A stretch of DNA of 64,000 nt, taken from NCBI GenBank assembly GCA_950295325.1, contig OX485807.1:51492440-51556439 (forward strand), read 5' to 3'. The position numbers and the translations under genes are program-made. The notes under the pieces were generated by a model. It saw nothing but the letters and a program-made list of their open reading frames with translations. It was not told the DNA's origin and searched no databases. Positions 47,392-59,629 of this stretch are shown piece by piece (within the stretch, counting starts at the first letter, position 1; each line of letters opens with the position of its first letter). The stretch comes from Polytrichum commune (Eukaryota; Streptophyta; Polytrichopsida; Polytrichales; Polytrichaceae).

Positions 47392-49414
47392 AATATGATC
47401 TCAACTTACAAACCCAAAATATTTAAGATAAAAGCACCCAACTCGAATGATGATAATCCAACTCCAACACCTATTTTTGATCTCAAAGTGGGTATGTATG
47501 TATTTCTAAATGAATATGAATGGCATTATTCTAGGGATTCAAAAAAATTACAACTTGTTCGTTAAGAAAGACAATAAGACACCCATGTTTGTGTATTTGA
47601 GGCCGATTCTTCAAACATACCAAGGGTGTTGGTTCATATTCGATTGAAAGTGCACGAAACGAATGGGTTCATTTTACATAGGGTCACGTTTGACACAAAC
47701 TGACTAAAAGTGAACTTACGTAGCTCAAATATACGTTTTGCGTGCACAAAGATGTCCACATTAGTAGGCCCTTTGGTTCTTGATAAACTACATTCAAATA
47801 AAATCAAAAGAAAAGATTTTGTCTTAACATTCTCGAGTTTCAAAAACTTCAACAGATTGTACAAAACTTAAACGATTTGCACGCATTCAATAGTAGCAGT
47901 AGTAGTAGTTTTTAACAATCTTTACGATCTAAGACATATAGCTAAGAAGTATCTAAACCCAAAATATATTATACAAGTTAACTATTGTGTCCAAGTTGTT
48001 TCCACCACATGGCGGGCTTTCCAATATCATAGTATATTAGGGTACCGACATTTTGACCTAAAAACCCACAACTACAACCTACATGTGCATTGGTCTAATA
48101 CCCTAACTACCGACTTATTGCAATTGCATGTCAATATAGGTCTACTTACCTAACACATCTGCAAAAATGCACATGAACTTAGCTACTAACCTACCTATCC
48201 GCTCAATCACTCATCTTGCATGAGACATGCTACAATAGTGACATTGAATTACAAAGACCGGCAGCTAAAGTTATTCTTCACGACGTTATTGAAAAAACGA
48301 ACCACTAGTAAGCTGAAATAATCAAAGCCACCGAATGAGATAATATGACATTTTTAAACATGGGCTAATTGTTCACTTTGGCATCTAGAATTTTATGATG
48401 TGAAAACGAGGATGGGGCTAACATAGTCGATTGAGAACCAAATGTTAATGTAACTTAATAAAAGTAGGTGTATTGCCATGAGTGGTGATGATGCTAGCTA
48501 GTAAGACATCTTCATTGGTATTATGTATGTTAAAAGTTCTTCTTAAATAAGGTATGATATCCTAGCCTATTACCATGATGTGACCTTAAACGAAGCTCTA
48601 AGGAATAATTTTAAAAAAAAAAGGTTTCCTAAGCGGATGAAGTATGACGTTCGACAGTGGACGATTTGCTTGAATGAAGGTTTTAGGTGAGAATGATTAT
48701 GCAGATGGATGAAATATATCACAAAATGTATTAGAGGACGAAGAAGACCTGGGGGAGGGAGGATGGACTATATCTCAGTTCAAGGCACATTCTTCCACTA
48801 AGTTTAATAGTATGAAACATGTATCTATAAGATACTATCATAAGACACTCTAGGGAAACTTTAGAGATGTTGCCTATGAGGATGTTCTTAGCGAATTCGA
48901 CTCGGCATGGTGTGTCAAAAGTCTTATTGTTATTCGCAGTAATCTGCCGGTTACTTGGAAGATTAGGCCTTGGATGGACATTATTTCTTGAGTCCCCTTT
49001 GTTTTGCGTTGGCTCTTCTTGGGTGGTTGTTCTTTTCCCCTTGCAATTGAAGTGTTTTCAATTTGTGCCCTAAAAACAAATAAAAAAATAAAGTAAGGGT
49101 AAGAGCAAGGATGGATGTGGTTCTTGAGTTTCTTTTGGTTTTCGTACTCAAGGCATTATTGAGGTGAAGTTGTTCTCCTGTGTCCACACAATGTCCATGA
49201 TTCCCCATTATAAAGCTACACGGCCCTTTCTTTATAGCTATGTGACTATCTCGTGTAGTATGTCTCACTGTAAAATAAAGAGAACAAACGTAAAAAGGCC
49301 ACAAGTTCCACCCACTAGGGCTTATCCATTGCCATGACTACTGCTATCAAATCATCACTGGTCAGGTCATTAATATAAGGCAAAGAAATACAAAAGATTT
49401 CAGTTCACAACACC
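47392..49414. other. Intergenic, nothing recognised except a possible retroelement 3' end
   Basis: 49010-49095 (ttccccttgcaattgaag, caatttgtgccc, then an A-rich tail) echoes 30.85 kb. An (AGT)n stretch lies near 47895-47910. No gene. Confidence 0.4.
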
Positions 49415-49733
49415 TACCGTAGCTCTCTAGCAGCTTGGGCAAAAAATAATTAATTTTAAAGGTGTCTACAAAATTAATTTCGTTGAGTGTCCAAAAAAAA
49501 CAGAAATAACATTCAAATAGTGTTTAAAATCACAGTAATGCAAGTGACTTGCACTAAAATTCAACAAGTGACATACAAGTAAAAGACAAGCTTTAGAGTA
49601 AGGAATGTTGATTAAGGGAAGTGTTTAGGCTAATTGTAGCCGCCGTAGATGTTTTTTGGGATGCCTAACTCACTTTTGCACTTTAAGTAATTATTGGGCA
49701 GAAAGGTGTCCAAGCTACTAGAGAGCTACGGTA
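49415..49733. mobile_element. Family E MITE, copy 2 (319 bases)
   Basis: Ends are TACCGTAGCTCTCTAGCAG and the inverse ending CTACTAGAGAGCTACGGTA. They continue inward as cttgggcaaaaaataattaa against taattattgggcag. The TSD is unclear because the flank itself resembles the terminus. Confidence 0.75.
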
Positions 49734-50174
49734 CCGAAAGGGGTGCAATATAAGTATTCCTCCCCAAATTTGTCGTTTTGTAATTTCAAGTAGGCTTTGT
49801 TGGATTGAATTGGGGTCTCTAACCTTGAATCAAGGGTCAAGTTGGCTGAAAGCAACAAAATAAACATCATAATTAATAATGGTTCTATATGTTTTTACCT
49901 TCTTCTCAATAGGTGTTAGAAAAGAGACGGAGGGGGAGGGACAAATCATGTCAACTGGGACCCCATTCCAACAAATTATGAATCTCATGTAAAGTAAGAT
50001 TGGACTAAGTCCAAATCTAGAATTATGACATGTTGAATTCTATCATAGGAACCTACGACATGATTGTATGGTAAGATCCTCCAATATGAATGTGCATAGT
50101 TGATTATTATAGTCTTATATCAGTTATATTGATTGCATTTTCACTATTCAACATTTATTGGCCCATAGAATTGA

Positions 50175-50200
50175 TGTGTGTGTGTGTGTGTGTGTGTGTG
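50175..50200. repeat. (TG)13 microsatellite
   Basis: Pure TG dinucleotides. Confidence 0.95.
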
Positions 50201-50562
50201 ACCTTTATGTAGACAATCAATTAAGACATTTACTTGTTGTTAGAGGCCACGGTAGCCTAAACCAAAGTATGATTGATCCACCAACATGTGGTTTAAACCC
50301 CATTTGGTGCACCCTACCACAAATGGTCCACCCAATGATAGTGGAGGTATCCTTGAGGGTGGATTCTTCATTGAAAACCTAAATGACGTTCATGAATCAC
50401 TATGAAATTAAACCTCCTATATACAAGAAGTTTATAATGAAAAATGAATGTATATGTACTAACGACATGCTAGAAAATGGACTCATGTATTTATACAAAG
50501 TTTTTCAGTTCAATGTGATAAATGCCTCCACTACATATGCAAAATGTAAATCATGAATTAAC

Positions 50563-50934
50563 AACATTCAATTCAATATTTAGTGTCACCAATTCTAATT
50601 GTCTTGCTCTAATTGTAAAACGCAATATAGTGTCACCAACACTAAATGTGAACCCAAAATTACTTGTCATTCCTTGTAAAATAATTGGGGGATTATAGAT
50701 TTACAGTGTTGCAATTATTGTCACTTCCCAAGTGATTTTTCATCCAACGTTCAATCATCCATGACAATATTTCATCACAAGTTGCTAACAAGAGAAGGTA
50801 GGGTTTTGGCCAATGAATGAACTCATCCGTCATCCATGACAAAATTTTGTTCACTTATTCATAAGAGGCGTCATCTGAAAGGTTACCATAGTGACATCAA
50901 ATACCATATGACACCAAAGATCATTTATTTAGTG
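50563..50934 (+). mobile_element. Family D MITE, left end decayed (about 370 bases)
   Basis: Carries tttagtgtcaccaattct, attgtcttgctc, tgtcaccaacac and tcattccttgt. The right end is catttatttagtg followed by ta. The interior matches the minus strand of the 6328 copy closely (cctgtaaaataattggggga, gtgatttttcatccaac). Confidence 0.7.
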
Positions 50935-51176
50935 TATGCCTTTGTTACATGTAAAATCCATGTTAGTTTCTAATGAGAAATTTATTAAACATTTTTTTAT
51001 TTCATAGCAGGCAACTCAACAATTACAACAAACAAATAAAGACAAGAGCACAATAACTTAGTCACATTCTGGAGAGCAAAATTTGAGGGAGCCCACAAAT
51101 ACTCCAAGAGCCTCTGGCTCGTCATGTGACCCAAATGCAAACCCCAAAAATAATGAATATGGGAGTCATCGAGGAC

Positions 51177-51402
51177 CAGTGATCATGGACATTTTTGGGC
51201 ATAATCGACTAAGATCCTAGTGTTTGCAAGTCCAACTGGTTACATGTTGACATCTTTCGGTTTTCCTTCTTTGAATTGGGGTATGTTCTATAAATTCCTC
51301 TAAAATGATCAATACTTATCCTGCAGCCTTGAACTTCAACCGGTTATTTCTCAAACTCAACCGGTTCATTTGTAACTAATTACCGGTTATCCCCAATCAT
51401 AG
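51177..51402 (+). mobile_element. Family H1 hAT-like MITE (226 bases)
   Basis: Flanked by tcgaggac (51169-51176) and ttgaggac (51403-51410), 7 of 8. The interior has three well-kept accggtt boxes (caaccggttatttctcaaac, caaccggttcatttgtaac, ttaccggttat). The ends are less symmetrical than in other copies. Confidence 0.8.
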
Positions 51403-51654
51403 TTGAGGACTATTACCATATGACCATCATGGATGAAAATGTGAATTAGATGAAACTAACACATCTACTGTCAATGCATCTAAATTTCTTTAAATGTTAG
51501 GGCCCCTATTTGTACATCTTATTTTACTTCAAAATACTCAATGACCTTATTAAATGTACACACTAGAGAAAATGAATACCTCTCCATTGGGTATACTACG
51601 TGCACTAATGCCTCAAATAATGCCCTTCTTACACTCACATTAGTTTGTATGAAG

Positions 51655-51930
51655 AGTCCACCCACCCTAGGATGTATCCAAGTGAACTGAACATTTTCAA
51701 TCAACCATGTGGGAACCTAAGGGCTTACTGTTGGGGGGAAGATAGATGCCAACTGACTTGTCTGTTCTGGTTCAAGGTGTTCACCTTCAAAAAGAGGCAA
51801 CAATCTTCACAGTCCCTTCGATTCTCACAACGCTTGATTCAAGATTACTTATAGACTCAAACCGACTTGAAAATGAAACAAAACCACAATCCACGGCGGC
51901 GACAACATCGGAATCATATTTCTTTCCTTT
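51655..51930 (+). repeat. Dispersed repeat, copy near 51.7 kb
   Basis: Shares tatccaagtgaactg, gggcttactgttggggggaa versus gggcttgcttttgggagag, gacttgtctgttc, caccttcaaaaagaggcaac, atagactcaaaccgacttga and a ctttccttt tail with 53570-53830. Confidence 0.6.
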
Positions 51931-52385
51931 CTTTCCCACAACTTCATCCATTAGTCATCATCCAACTATTTTGGATAATGTAGTCTAGGAGTCCACAAAT
52001 GTCATCCACCCGACAACTTGTCGTTTACGTGCTCTTTACGACTATGTAGCCCTATGGTTTTATCCTCCAAGGCTTTGAAACTCACAATCATATTATATCT
52101 CGTGCACTCTACATCTCCCATCATATTCTCGTGGAGGTCCCACGAGCGAGTCTCGATGTCTTTGCAAACCTAATTAAGTACTTCTCTTTCTTCTCTTTAA
52201 AACACGCACACACACATGCACATGTTAAATACCGAATCATGATGGCAAAGGACGAATCGTGCTAACTAACACCTACACATAGTAATCTATGAGAGTGTGA
52301 GGCCTATGGTTAGCAATTTAATAGACCTCGGTAGCATTGAAGTGCCCAATTCTTGTTTGTGCAGGTTAATTAATAAGGTTGATAA

Positions 52386-52422
52386 TCCATCCATCCATCC
52401 ATCCATCCATCCATCCATCCAT
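52386..52422. repeat. (ATCC)9 microsatellite
   Basis: Pure tetranucleotide repeat. Confidence 0.95.
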
Positions 52423-53569
52423 CAACCTAACTAATTCCCTCGCATTATCATCTGTTTTGAAACGGTCTCATCCACTTCATCATCCGATCTTATATGGTAA
52501 CGTGGCCAAAGAAGATGAAGCCCCAACAATTTGTCATCCATTTCATCTCTGTAGGCTATCCATGCTATTTCGTGTTTTCTTTGAGACTTTGACATTTCAC
52601 ATCCAAATCACACATCGTGCCCTCCTTGCACATTGATTTAAAAACGTGATGAATTTTTAATTTTCTGTTTATTTGCAAATTTATTACCTAGGGACTACCC
52701 AATTCCAATTGGTGTGACAAATCAGTGTGACCTTAACCGAGTATCTATCAACATGGATTATCACAGAGTTTTCATCATTCACTCATGTTCATTTATGGCA
52801 TCAAAGAGGATGAAAAAGTCATTGCTCGAGCAATTCATCATCCATTCCATCTCCATGGTTATCAAGTCATACCCACAAAGACACACACACATTAATAACG
52901 GAACGCAACTATTATGATGGACTCAATCCTCAACATTTTTCAATCACATATACATGTTATATTTTAATTGTTCTTGTGCAAAAAGTGGCAAATTTTTTAA
53001 GTTCAAACCAAAGATAAGAAATCGAGGGTCTTGACCACATTATTAGACCATCAATCTACAAGAATCCTTAAGTTCACAAAATACAAAGTGCCATGTTAAA
53101 GAGTGTGTTATGTCGATTTATTATACATTTTTTATCCACCTTATGCCATCCTCTTTTTTAATTTGACATTGCCATTTCAAGTTAGGGTTCACAAATCGGA
53201 CTAGAAAATATCATGACCCATGTCATGTAGCGAATAATTAACTTTGGTTATATATATAGTAATTTGGCATGCATAATATAGATGCCACGGGGGCAGAGTG
53301 CTCCAGTTGTAATATTCAACATTGAGTATGTGAATGGGATGATATGCTCAACACTGCCCCTACATCTATTTGAATTGCTCCTGACCCCACAACAACTCTC
53401 AGCAAGTAATGAATAATGTTACGTCCGCTACCGACGGTGGCTTAAACCCACAACCTTAACCTCGATCCCAAAAGAACTACAAAGGTTAGATATGAATAGC
53501 GCTTGGATGGATGACCTTCCTAGCACTTGAACTTTTGTGCGACCTATCACCTATGGATCCACCCAATCA

Positions 53570-53830
53570 TAGTGGGGGTATCCAAGTGAACTGGATTTTA
53601 GCCAATCAATGTAATAACCTATGGGCTTGCTTTTGGGAGAGATAGGTGTTGACTGGCTTGTCTATGCCTATTCAAGATGCCCACCTTCAAAAGGAGGCAG
53701 TAGTCATCAGGAGGAGCCCTCTAATTTTCATAGTGAATGTTTCAGGATTACATATAGACTTGGATCAACTTGAATATGAAGCAACATCGGACTTTTCTTT
53801 CTTTCTTTCTTTCTTCCACTATTTGAAGCA
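53570..53830 (+). repeat. Dispersed repeat, copy near 53.6 kb, ending in (TTTC)n
   Basis: Same block order as 51655-51930. The CTTT tail is expanded here at 53796-53816 and is followed by a TTTTG repeat at 53832-53853. Confidence 0.6.
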
Positions 53831-53914
53831 TCTTGTTTTGTTTTGTTTTGTTTTTATGTATTGAGATTTTTGTGGATGATAAAGTGATGTTTCAGAACAG
53901 AAAAGAGGTCGAAA

Positions 53915-54955
53915 AGAAATCTTTCAAAGCAGAAAGAAATCCGGGGCCCTAAAACACACCAGCATATGCTTACAGAGCCTGCCTACAACCGAAGCGAGAG
54001 TTGTCGATGTGTAAGGTGAATTCATCCTCTGTTTCCTCCGAACCTCCGAAATTCTCAACCAAATAGTTTCCCTCACGCTGTATTCATAGCCATCATTCCC
54101 ATTTTACCAAACCCACAAACTGTCATCATCATCTTCGCTTTATCACAGGTACGTACTTGAGTACAGACAGCAATGGTAGATCACAAGATGCCACAAAGTC
54201 AAATCAATCTTCCACCATTTTTACGACAACTTACTTCAGTTTCTGATGGCGCGTGATGGCCATCTTAGTCTGGCCACATGATGATATAATGTAATTTCTA
54301 TTCTAGGTTTTGCATATGCGGAGGTTTCGAGAGCCTTCCTGATTGATTGTCTGGGAAAATGAGTTAAGTTGAGTTAGTTGTTTTGAGTCCCTTGTGCCAG
54401 GTAATTAAAGCTATCGTAAAGAAACCACAAAGAAATCTTTCGAAACAGCACAAAGATTTCCTTAATAACACAGCAAATCATGCCGGAACATCATTCATCA
54501 CCCCTCAAGAAATAAGAGTTGTCGATGTCGATGTCTTCACTGCTTGCAACTCCGACGACTTTGTATGTAACTCACCGCACTCAGATCACATCTGTCTTTC
54601 TTCTTCACAGTCTACTGAATCCTGGGTTGTATTGTATGGTATTGTATTGGATCACACATAGGTGCAGATAGTATCATCGTCAAGCATTCGAGCGAAATGG
54701 TGCGTCATTGGAGCTTCGACCACAGGATGGGATGAAATGAATTCAATGCAACGCGTTCGGCAAAAGTGTTTTTGAGACGAGCTTTATGATGTTTATCTAT
54801 GTGATGTGCACATATTTGAGACCCTTCTAGGGTTTATGACATGTTTTAGATGGTGGGGTTGGAGAGGAGGATTGCTGTGGTTTTGTTTCTTTTGTTTAGG
54901 TTAGGGTAGGGCATCAGGGGCTGGAGAAGGCCGCAAGCGAAGGATTTATTGGAGG
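53915..54955 (+). promoter_or_regulatory. Probable promoter and 5' leader of the GT47 gene, partly duplicated
   Basis: This GC-richer stretch precedes the start codon. A strong donor-like cacag|gtacgtac lies at 54148/54149. Acceptor-like sites follow at 54609-54610 (cttcttcacag) and 54898-54899 (cttttgtttag), so a 5'-UTR intron is plausible. Two parts look alike. About 53915-54150 and 54425-54612 share aaagaaatctttc, a later gagttgtcgatgt block, and a CT-rich end in cacag. They could be duplicated, alternative first exons. A 92-codon frame at 54383-54661 lies in this leader and resembles nothing I know. There is no clear TATA box. Confidence 0.4.
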
Positions 54956-57671
54956 ATGAATTCGGGGGATGAGCAACCGTATAGGCCTGTGAAGCGAGGG
55001 TTCATTGGGAAAGATAGCATCAGCAGCAACAACAACATCTCATCGCTTCAAGGCGAAGCTGAGAAGGATAAAGAGTATCATCACAACAATGTCAACAGTC
55101 CGACTTGCATTAATCTGCCAGTAAGCTCATTCGATGTGAAACCCTCGAGGTTATGGCGAGGGCATGGCGAAGATTGGACACCCCGCGGTTACATTCTTGC
55201 GGTGATTTCCTTCTTGTCAATCTTTGCTCTTTCGGGATCCTTTATGTTTGCTCACTCCATGGGAGGCTCCCCTGCTGTGGAGGAGAGCTTTGGGGCAGGC
55301 TACTCCAAGAATCTGGATGAGTCTTCTTCTCGGGTATGGAGGCAGGAACAGCATCAACATCAGCCATCATCAACATCAAGATCTCAGAGGACAGTTCTGA
55401 CGGATGGGGATGAGGTAGGGATGATGGCGACGCCATTAGGGTGTAGTGAGAGAAGTGCAACGTTGAGAGTGTTTATGTACGATCTTCCTGCGGAGTTTCA
55501 CTATGGGATGCTCTTGCAAACCCCATACCCTGAGGGTCAGATCTGGCCCTTGAATTTGTCTGACATACCTCCATACCTCGGTGGCCTTTACCAGCAACAT
55601 AGTCCGGAGTATTGGCTAACTTCGGATTTGCTGACATCCAACATGGCAGACAGGCAGAATGAGTGCACAGCATTTCGAGTGAGCGATTGGAGGGCGGCTG
55701 ATGTCATCTTTGTTCCGTTCTTTGCTTCTTTGAGCTACAATAAGTATACTAAGACGGATCACAGTAAGCTGGTGGGGAAAGGGCAGAGCAAACCGGAGGT
55801 TGGTAAGCCTGGGGGGGATAAGAATGCTGATATGCAAGAGCAGCTGTTGAAGTTTCTGAGGGGCCAGCCTGCGTGGCAAGAGTCTGGAGGATCTGACCAT
55901 GTGATTGTCATTCACCATCCCAACAGTATGCATGTGATGAGGGACCATTTGAGGAATGCCATGTTTGTGGTTGCGGATTTTGGCCGCTATCCCGAGGAGG
56001 TTGCGAATATTGGGAAAGACATTGTGGCTCCTTACAAGCATGTCATTCAGTCGTTTGTTGATGATGCTTCCACTTTCAATCTCCGCAAGACTCTTCTCTT
56101 CTTCCAGGGTGCAATTGTCAGGAAGGAGGTCAGTTGCCACAGCCGAAAATTTGATTTCATGGCGATCTTGAATTTTTTGATGCTCTCTGCAGTTGTTGTG
56201 TCTTCTCTTTCAGACCATGGTCTCTGAAGAGGTGTTTTTTTCAGTGTTGGTCTGGTATTGTCTTATTTATTTATTATTTTGAACATTCGGGTATCTATAA
56301 TGAAGATGTCACATTTTTTGATACCATTAGGGTATGGGTATATAATGTTATTTTTTTTCTCAATAGCATTCGGGTGTATACCCATGCAAGAACCTTCATA
56401 CCTGGGAAAAACTGGCCTAGTATCAAGAATAGTATTGAACCAAATAATAACTCGGGTAAACAAAGATTCTCTCTCTTTGACATACCCACCAAATATCAAT
56501 ACTTGACTGGAGTTGCAATTTTGTTATGCATGGGTAAGTTCTTTGACACCATTACTGAAATTCATTATTGTTGTTCTTTGACAACATGCATTCACCTATA
56601 TACCAGACCAACACTGGTATTGGTAGATGGTTGATCAAAATGTGCAATTGCACCTCAAAGTATTGGGTCCTTAACCCTCAATGACCTAAACGTCCAAAAA
56701 ATGAGACTCAAATTTAAATGATCTATCTTCCTAAACAATAAGTATTACTTAGCAATTTCTTTCACAGACATAGTTGTTGAAATTGTCTATCACCTCCAAA
56801 GCTCGACCATAGTATTTTATATATAGTTGTCCTCTATGCCTCATGAAGTGCTCAAATCTGAGATAGTGCTTTAGCCCTCAGGCCTTTAAGGATTAAACTC
56901 TCCATTGATATCAATATGTATCCAAATTTTGACTGAGTGGTGTAAGGGGCATTCAGCTGGTGCTGTGGTTTATTACGGTAGAAGTTCTTGTGGGCAGATT
57001 TAATTGATCAAATTGTATTTGCTCAAGTTATATAAAAATAAAACATTTAAGGCTACATCAATTGAGTGGTATTAGGGTCTGATACCTGAGTAGAGCATTG
57101 AGAGAGATTTTTGAGCCTGATTTTTATTGGCAATCTGCAGGGAGGCATTATCCGGCAACAATTGTATGAGTTGTTGAAGAATGAAGCTGGCGTACATTTT
57201 GAAGCAGGGACGAGTGGCAGTGGAGGAATAAGAAGTGCGACAATGGGCATGCAGGGGTCCAAGTTCTGTCTCCATCTGGCTGGAGATACACCTTCTTCCA
57301 ACCGTCTGTTTGATGCAATTGCAAGCCACTGCGTCCCTGTTATCATCAGTGACGATATCGAATTGCCATATGAAGATGATCTTGACTTCTCTGAGTTTTG
57401 TCTCTTCATCAAATCCTCAGATGCTCTCCAGAAGGATTTTGTCATCAATCTGTTGAGAAGCATAGGTAACGAGGAGTGGACAAGAATGTGGAAAAGGTTG
57501 CAAGAAGTGGACCAATACTTTAAGTACCAGCACCCTACAAAGCCAAATGATGCTGTGAATATGGTGTGGAAAGCTATAGCTCGCAAGGTCCCCTCCGTCA
57601 AATTGCTCCTTCACAAACAAAAGAGATATGACAGATCGCAGTCAATGTCGACCCACATAAAAGGCACCTGA
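54956..57671 (+). CDS. ARAD1-like: GT47 exostosin-family glycosyltransferase (ARAD1-like), two exons
   Basis: Probable type II Golgi membrane glycosyltransferase of family GT47. The closest family I recognise is Arabidopsis ARAD1/ARAD2, linked to arabinan side chains of pectin; the substrate is inference. Exon 1 is 54956-56128 (391 codons, phase 0) and exon 2 is 57141-57671 (176 codons plus TGA), 567 residues in total. The donor reads GAG|gtcagt and the acceptor ctgcag|GGAGGC. Joining them makes the family-typical stretch LLFFQGAIVRKEGGIIRQ across the junction. Residues 1-77 are a polar cytosolic tail, about 78-100 a single membrane anchor (GYILAVISFLSIFALSG), about 101-165 a Ser/Gln/His-rich stem, and about 168-520 the exostosin domain. 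That domain starts at LRVFMYDLPAEFHYGM and carries AGDTPSSNRLFDAIASHC and VPVIISDDIELPYED. The protein is longer than typical ARAD proteins, mainly in the tail and stem. The ATG is the first in the open frame. Family call is firm; the exact subfamily is less sure. Confidence 0.9.
56129..57140 (+). other. Intron of the GT47 gene, carrying a family V hAT-like MITE
   Basis: This 1012-base intron begins gtcagt and ends ctgcag; both flanking exon frames join in phase 0. Reading through the donor gives about 31 extra residues and then a stop at 56225-56227, so retention would truncate the enzyme before its second conserved block. A reverse-oriented family V element occupies 56242-56616. Confidence 0.85.
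56242..56616 (-). mobile_element. Family V hAT-like MITE inside the GT47 intron (375 bases)
   Basis: Termini are CAGTGTTGGTCTGGTAT and its inverse ATACCAGACCAACACTG. The flanking 8-mers gttttttt and gtattggt agree at only 5 of 8 positions, so the TSD is decayed. The interior matches the V copies at 5.96 and 15.6 kb, with shared ggtgggtatg and gagagaatc blocks. CAGTG-type ends and 8-base TSDs are hAT hallmarks. No coding capacity. Confidence 0.7.
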
Positions 57672-58020
57672 GGTATACCACTTCTACCTTCATATGTTGA
57701 TAAATCACTAAGCGGCTCCTATGTAGCACACTTTCTACAAAGATGTTGCATCATCATTTCTTAGAAGTGTTTTTATTGATTCATCACCTCTCTTTAGCAC
57801 CTTAGTCTGTGGAGTAGTTTGGAAGGAAGCTTGCTTTGCCTTCTCTCTGATGAATATTAAGTTTCTTTACTTCCGTGTATAAAGTCTTCTCAGTAATTGA
57901 TTTTAAACTTTACTTTGAGCCATTGTAAGTTTTGTCTATGGACTTCAAATAAGACAATACTTGGTGCATTGTAATCCTCTGTCATTTATTAATGAGTATT
58001 ATTTTGTTTTTGTGAAACTA
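57672..58020 (+). other. Probable 3' UTR of the GT47 gene
   Basis: After the TGA the sequence becomes T-rich. Weak plant-style polyadenylation elements occur: aataag near 57950 and tttattaatgag near 57985. There is no canonical AATAAA at the expected place, so the 3' end is only approximate. Confidence 0.35.
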
Positions 58021-59530
58021 CTAATAGTATCTATGCTCAGCACTTAAAAATGACTGTTTTAGCATCAATCCACCTTAGGTTATTGTCATTTTGGGTGCAC
58101 TTGGTAGGTTAGGGTTGTTCTGATGTAGTGCTTATGTCCAGTCTTGCGCATCTATGCAACTGACAATGATGTAAGTTGTGAAAAATCACTGTAAGTATAT
58201 GTCACTTGATACTGTACCTGTAGTGATACTCCTTAAAAGGCCTGATTTTGCATCAAGAATGACGTTGTGGCTTGCTTGGGTTCATGTGCAGGTTGTAACT
58301 TTCAGATGTGTCTATCTTGACCTTGTACATCTTTGTGGAGTATTGAGCATATCCATTCTCATGACTTGTCAAGCATAGTGCTTGCTTCCTAATTTGCACC
58401 TTCTAGCCAGACTACAGTGTTGAGATTGCCAAATATCAAAATGTTTGCAGGTGTCTGGAGCGAATTGCACATTCTTCCAACCATACCAACTTAATGCAGT
58501 CAGGAGTATTGGTCATGCTGGTGATGATGACATTAATTCCCTTCTCAAGCTATATTACTTTAGATAGTTCAGCATGAACATTTGTGTTCTTATTGCTGCA
58601 AATTACAGGTACTGAAAGGTTGGTGTATACATGCTGAATCACAAATTGGTAGCACAAATACCAAGGGGATCCTTTGTTGGATGTCAAAAGAGCTCCTTCA
58701 CAGTGAACAGGGATTGTTGTAGAAATAGTCCATAGCAGCCTAGTGAAGGGGCCTTCTCTTGGATGTCAAAAGAGCTCCTTCAAAGTTTACAGGGATGGCT
58801 TGTAGAAGTAGTCAGTCCATAGTGAGCCGAAGAAGGTATGAAAATCAGTCCTTCATGGTGCTGCGTGTATTCTGTATTCAGAATGACAACCACCACATTG
58901 TATATGGAGGTTCCGAAGCACACCTTACAGAAAATATCACCCCTATACTGATTATGGGGTTTTATTCTTTTCACTCATCTTCTTAAGACCATCATGGTTA
59001 CAATTGAGTTCTGATAGCATACTGTGGTAGCTTACTATGATAGCATCTTCGAAATACTTGTTTGGTTTGAACGTTTCATACCAGGAGTTCTCTTGATCAA
59101 CATATAACATAGCATACCGATTTTTGTGCACCCATCTCTTAGATATTGGTAAATCTGCATAATAGTACAATCATGATTTGTAAGCATGATGACAACACCT
59201 AGTCGTTTGAATTGGGATTTACATGGAATAAATGACCTTGATAGTGTTGTGAAATTAACCTGGTTGTAAGCCAAACCTTGGTCACTGAGCTTCGCATATT
59301 GTTCACCCACAAAGCAGTAATATGTACCACAACGCCAGGCTTTTATTAATCATTCACAACCAACCATGCTCCACAAATATCAGGGTTTCATTGTTGATGA
59401 AGACTAATTCACAGGCCTGGGGTGCTCGCCAGAAATCCACGTTGCCAAGCTTTAGGAGTGATCAGCATCATCAAATCTTGCAGCATGTACCATGCCTGTC
59501 CAAAGCCAAGAGGTTTGATGTAAATCGCCT
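57991..59530. other. Downstream of the GT47 gene: no intact gene
   Basis: Composition stays gene-like to about 58650. I found only the 82-base tandem unit and weak kinase-like text near 59250-59300. Minus-strand frames at 58952-59310 have no clear domain beyond that. Confidence 0.35.
58679..58842 (+). repeat. Two tandem 82-base units
   Basis: ggatgtcaaaagagctcctt starts at 58679 and 58761. Both are followed by cacagggat-like text and gtagaaatagtc / gtagaagtagtc. Confidence 0.75.
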
Positions 59531-59606
59531 AATTTTTGTTGTTTTGAGGTCTCTGTGGACCACATTCAAACCTCTCATGCACATGGCTTCTGCTGCTTGT
59601 GCCTTG
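59531..59606 (-). pseudogene. Protein-kinase catalytic-loop fragment
   Basis: The minus strand translates as AQAAEAMCMRGLNVVHRDLK followed by TTKI. The HRDLKxxN/K pattern and the preceding A-A-E-A-M helix are the kinase catalytic loop, with the usual Asn replaced by Lys. The frame soon ends. Further along the minus strand, at about 59250-59300, the text YAKLSDQGLAYNQ resembles the activation-segment start with DFG changed to DQG, perhaps a second exon. The loss of Asn and Phe and the stops mark it as dead. It lies downstream of the GT47 gene on the opposite strand. Confidence 0.5.
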
Positions 59607-59629
59607 ATATATATATCTAAGGGTAGATG

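Noticed and set aside
55616-56140. 174-codon minus-strand frame inside the GT47 gene
   Set aside because: Shadow of exon 1; the + strand product is clearly conserved.
57053-57601. 182-codon minus-strand frame over GT47 exon 2
   Set aside because: Shadow of the conserved exon 2 reading frame.
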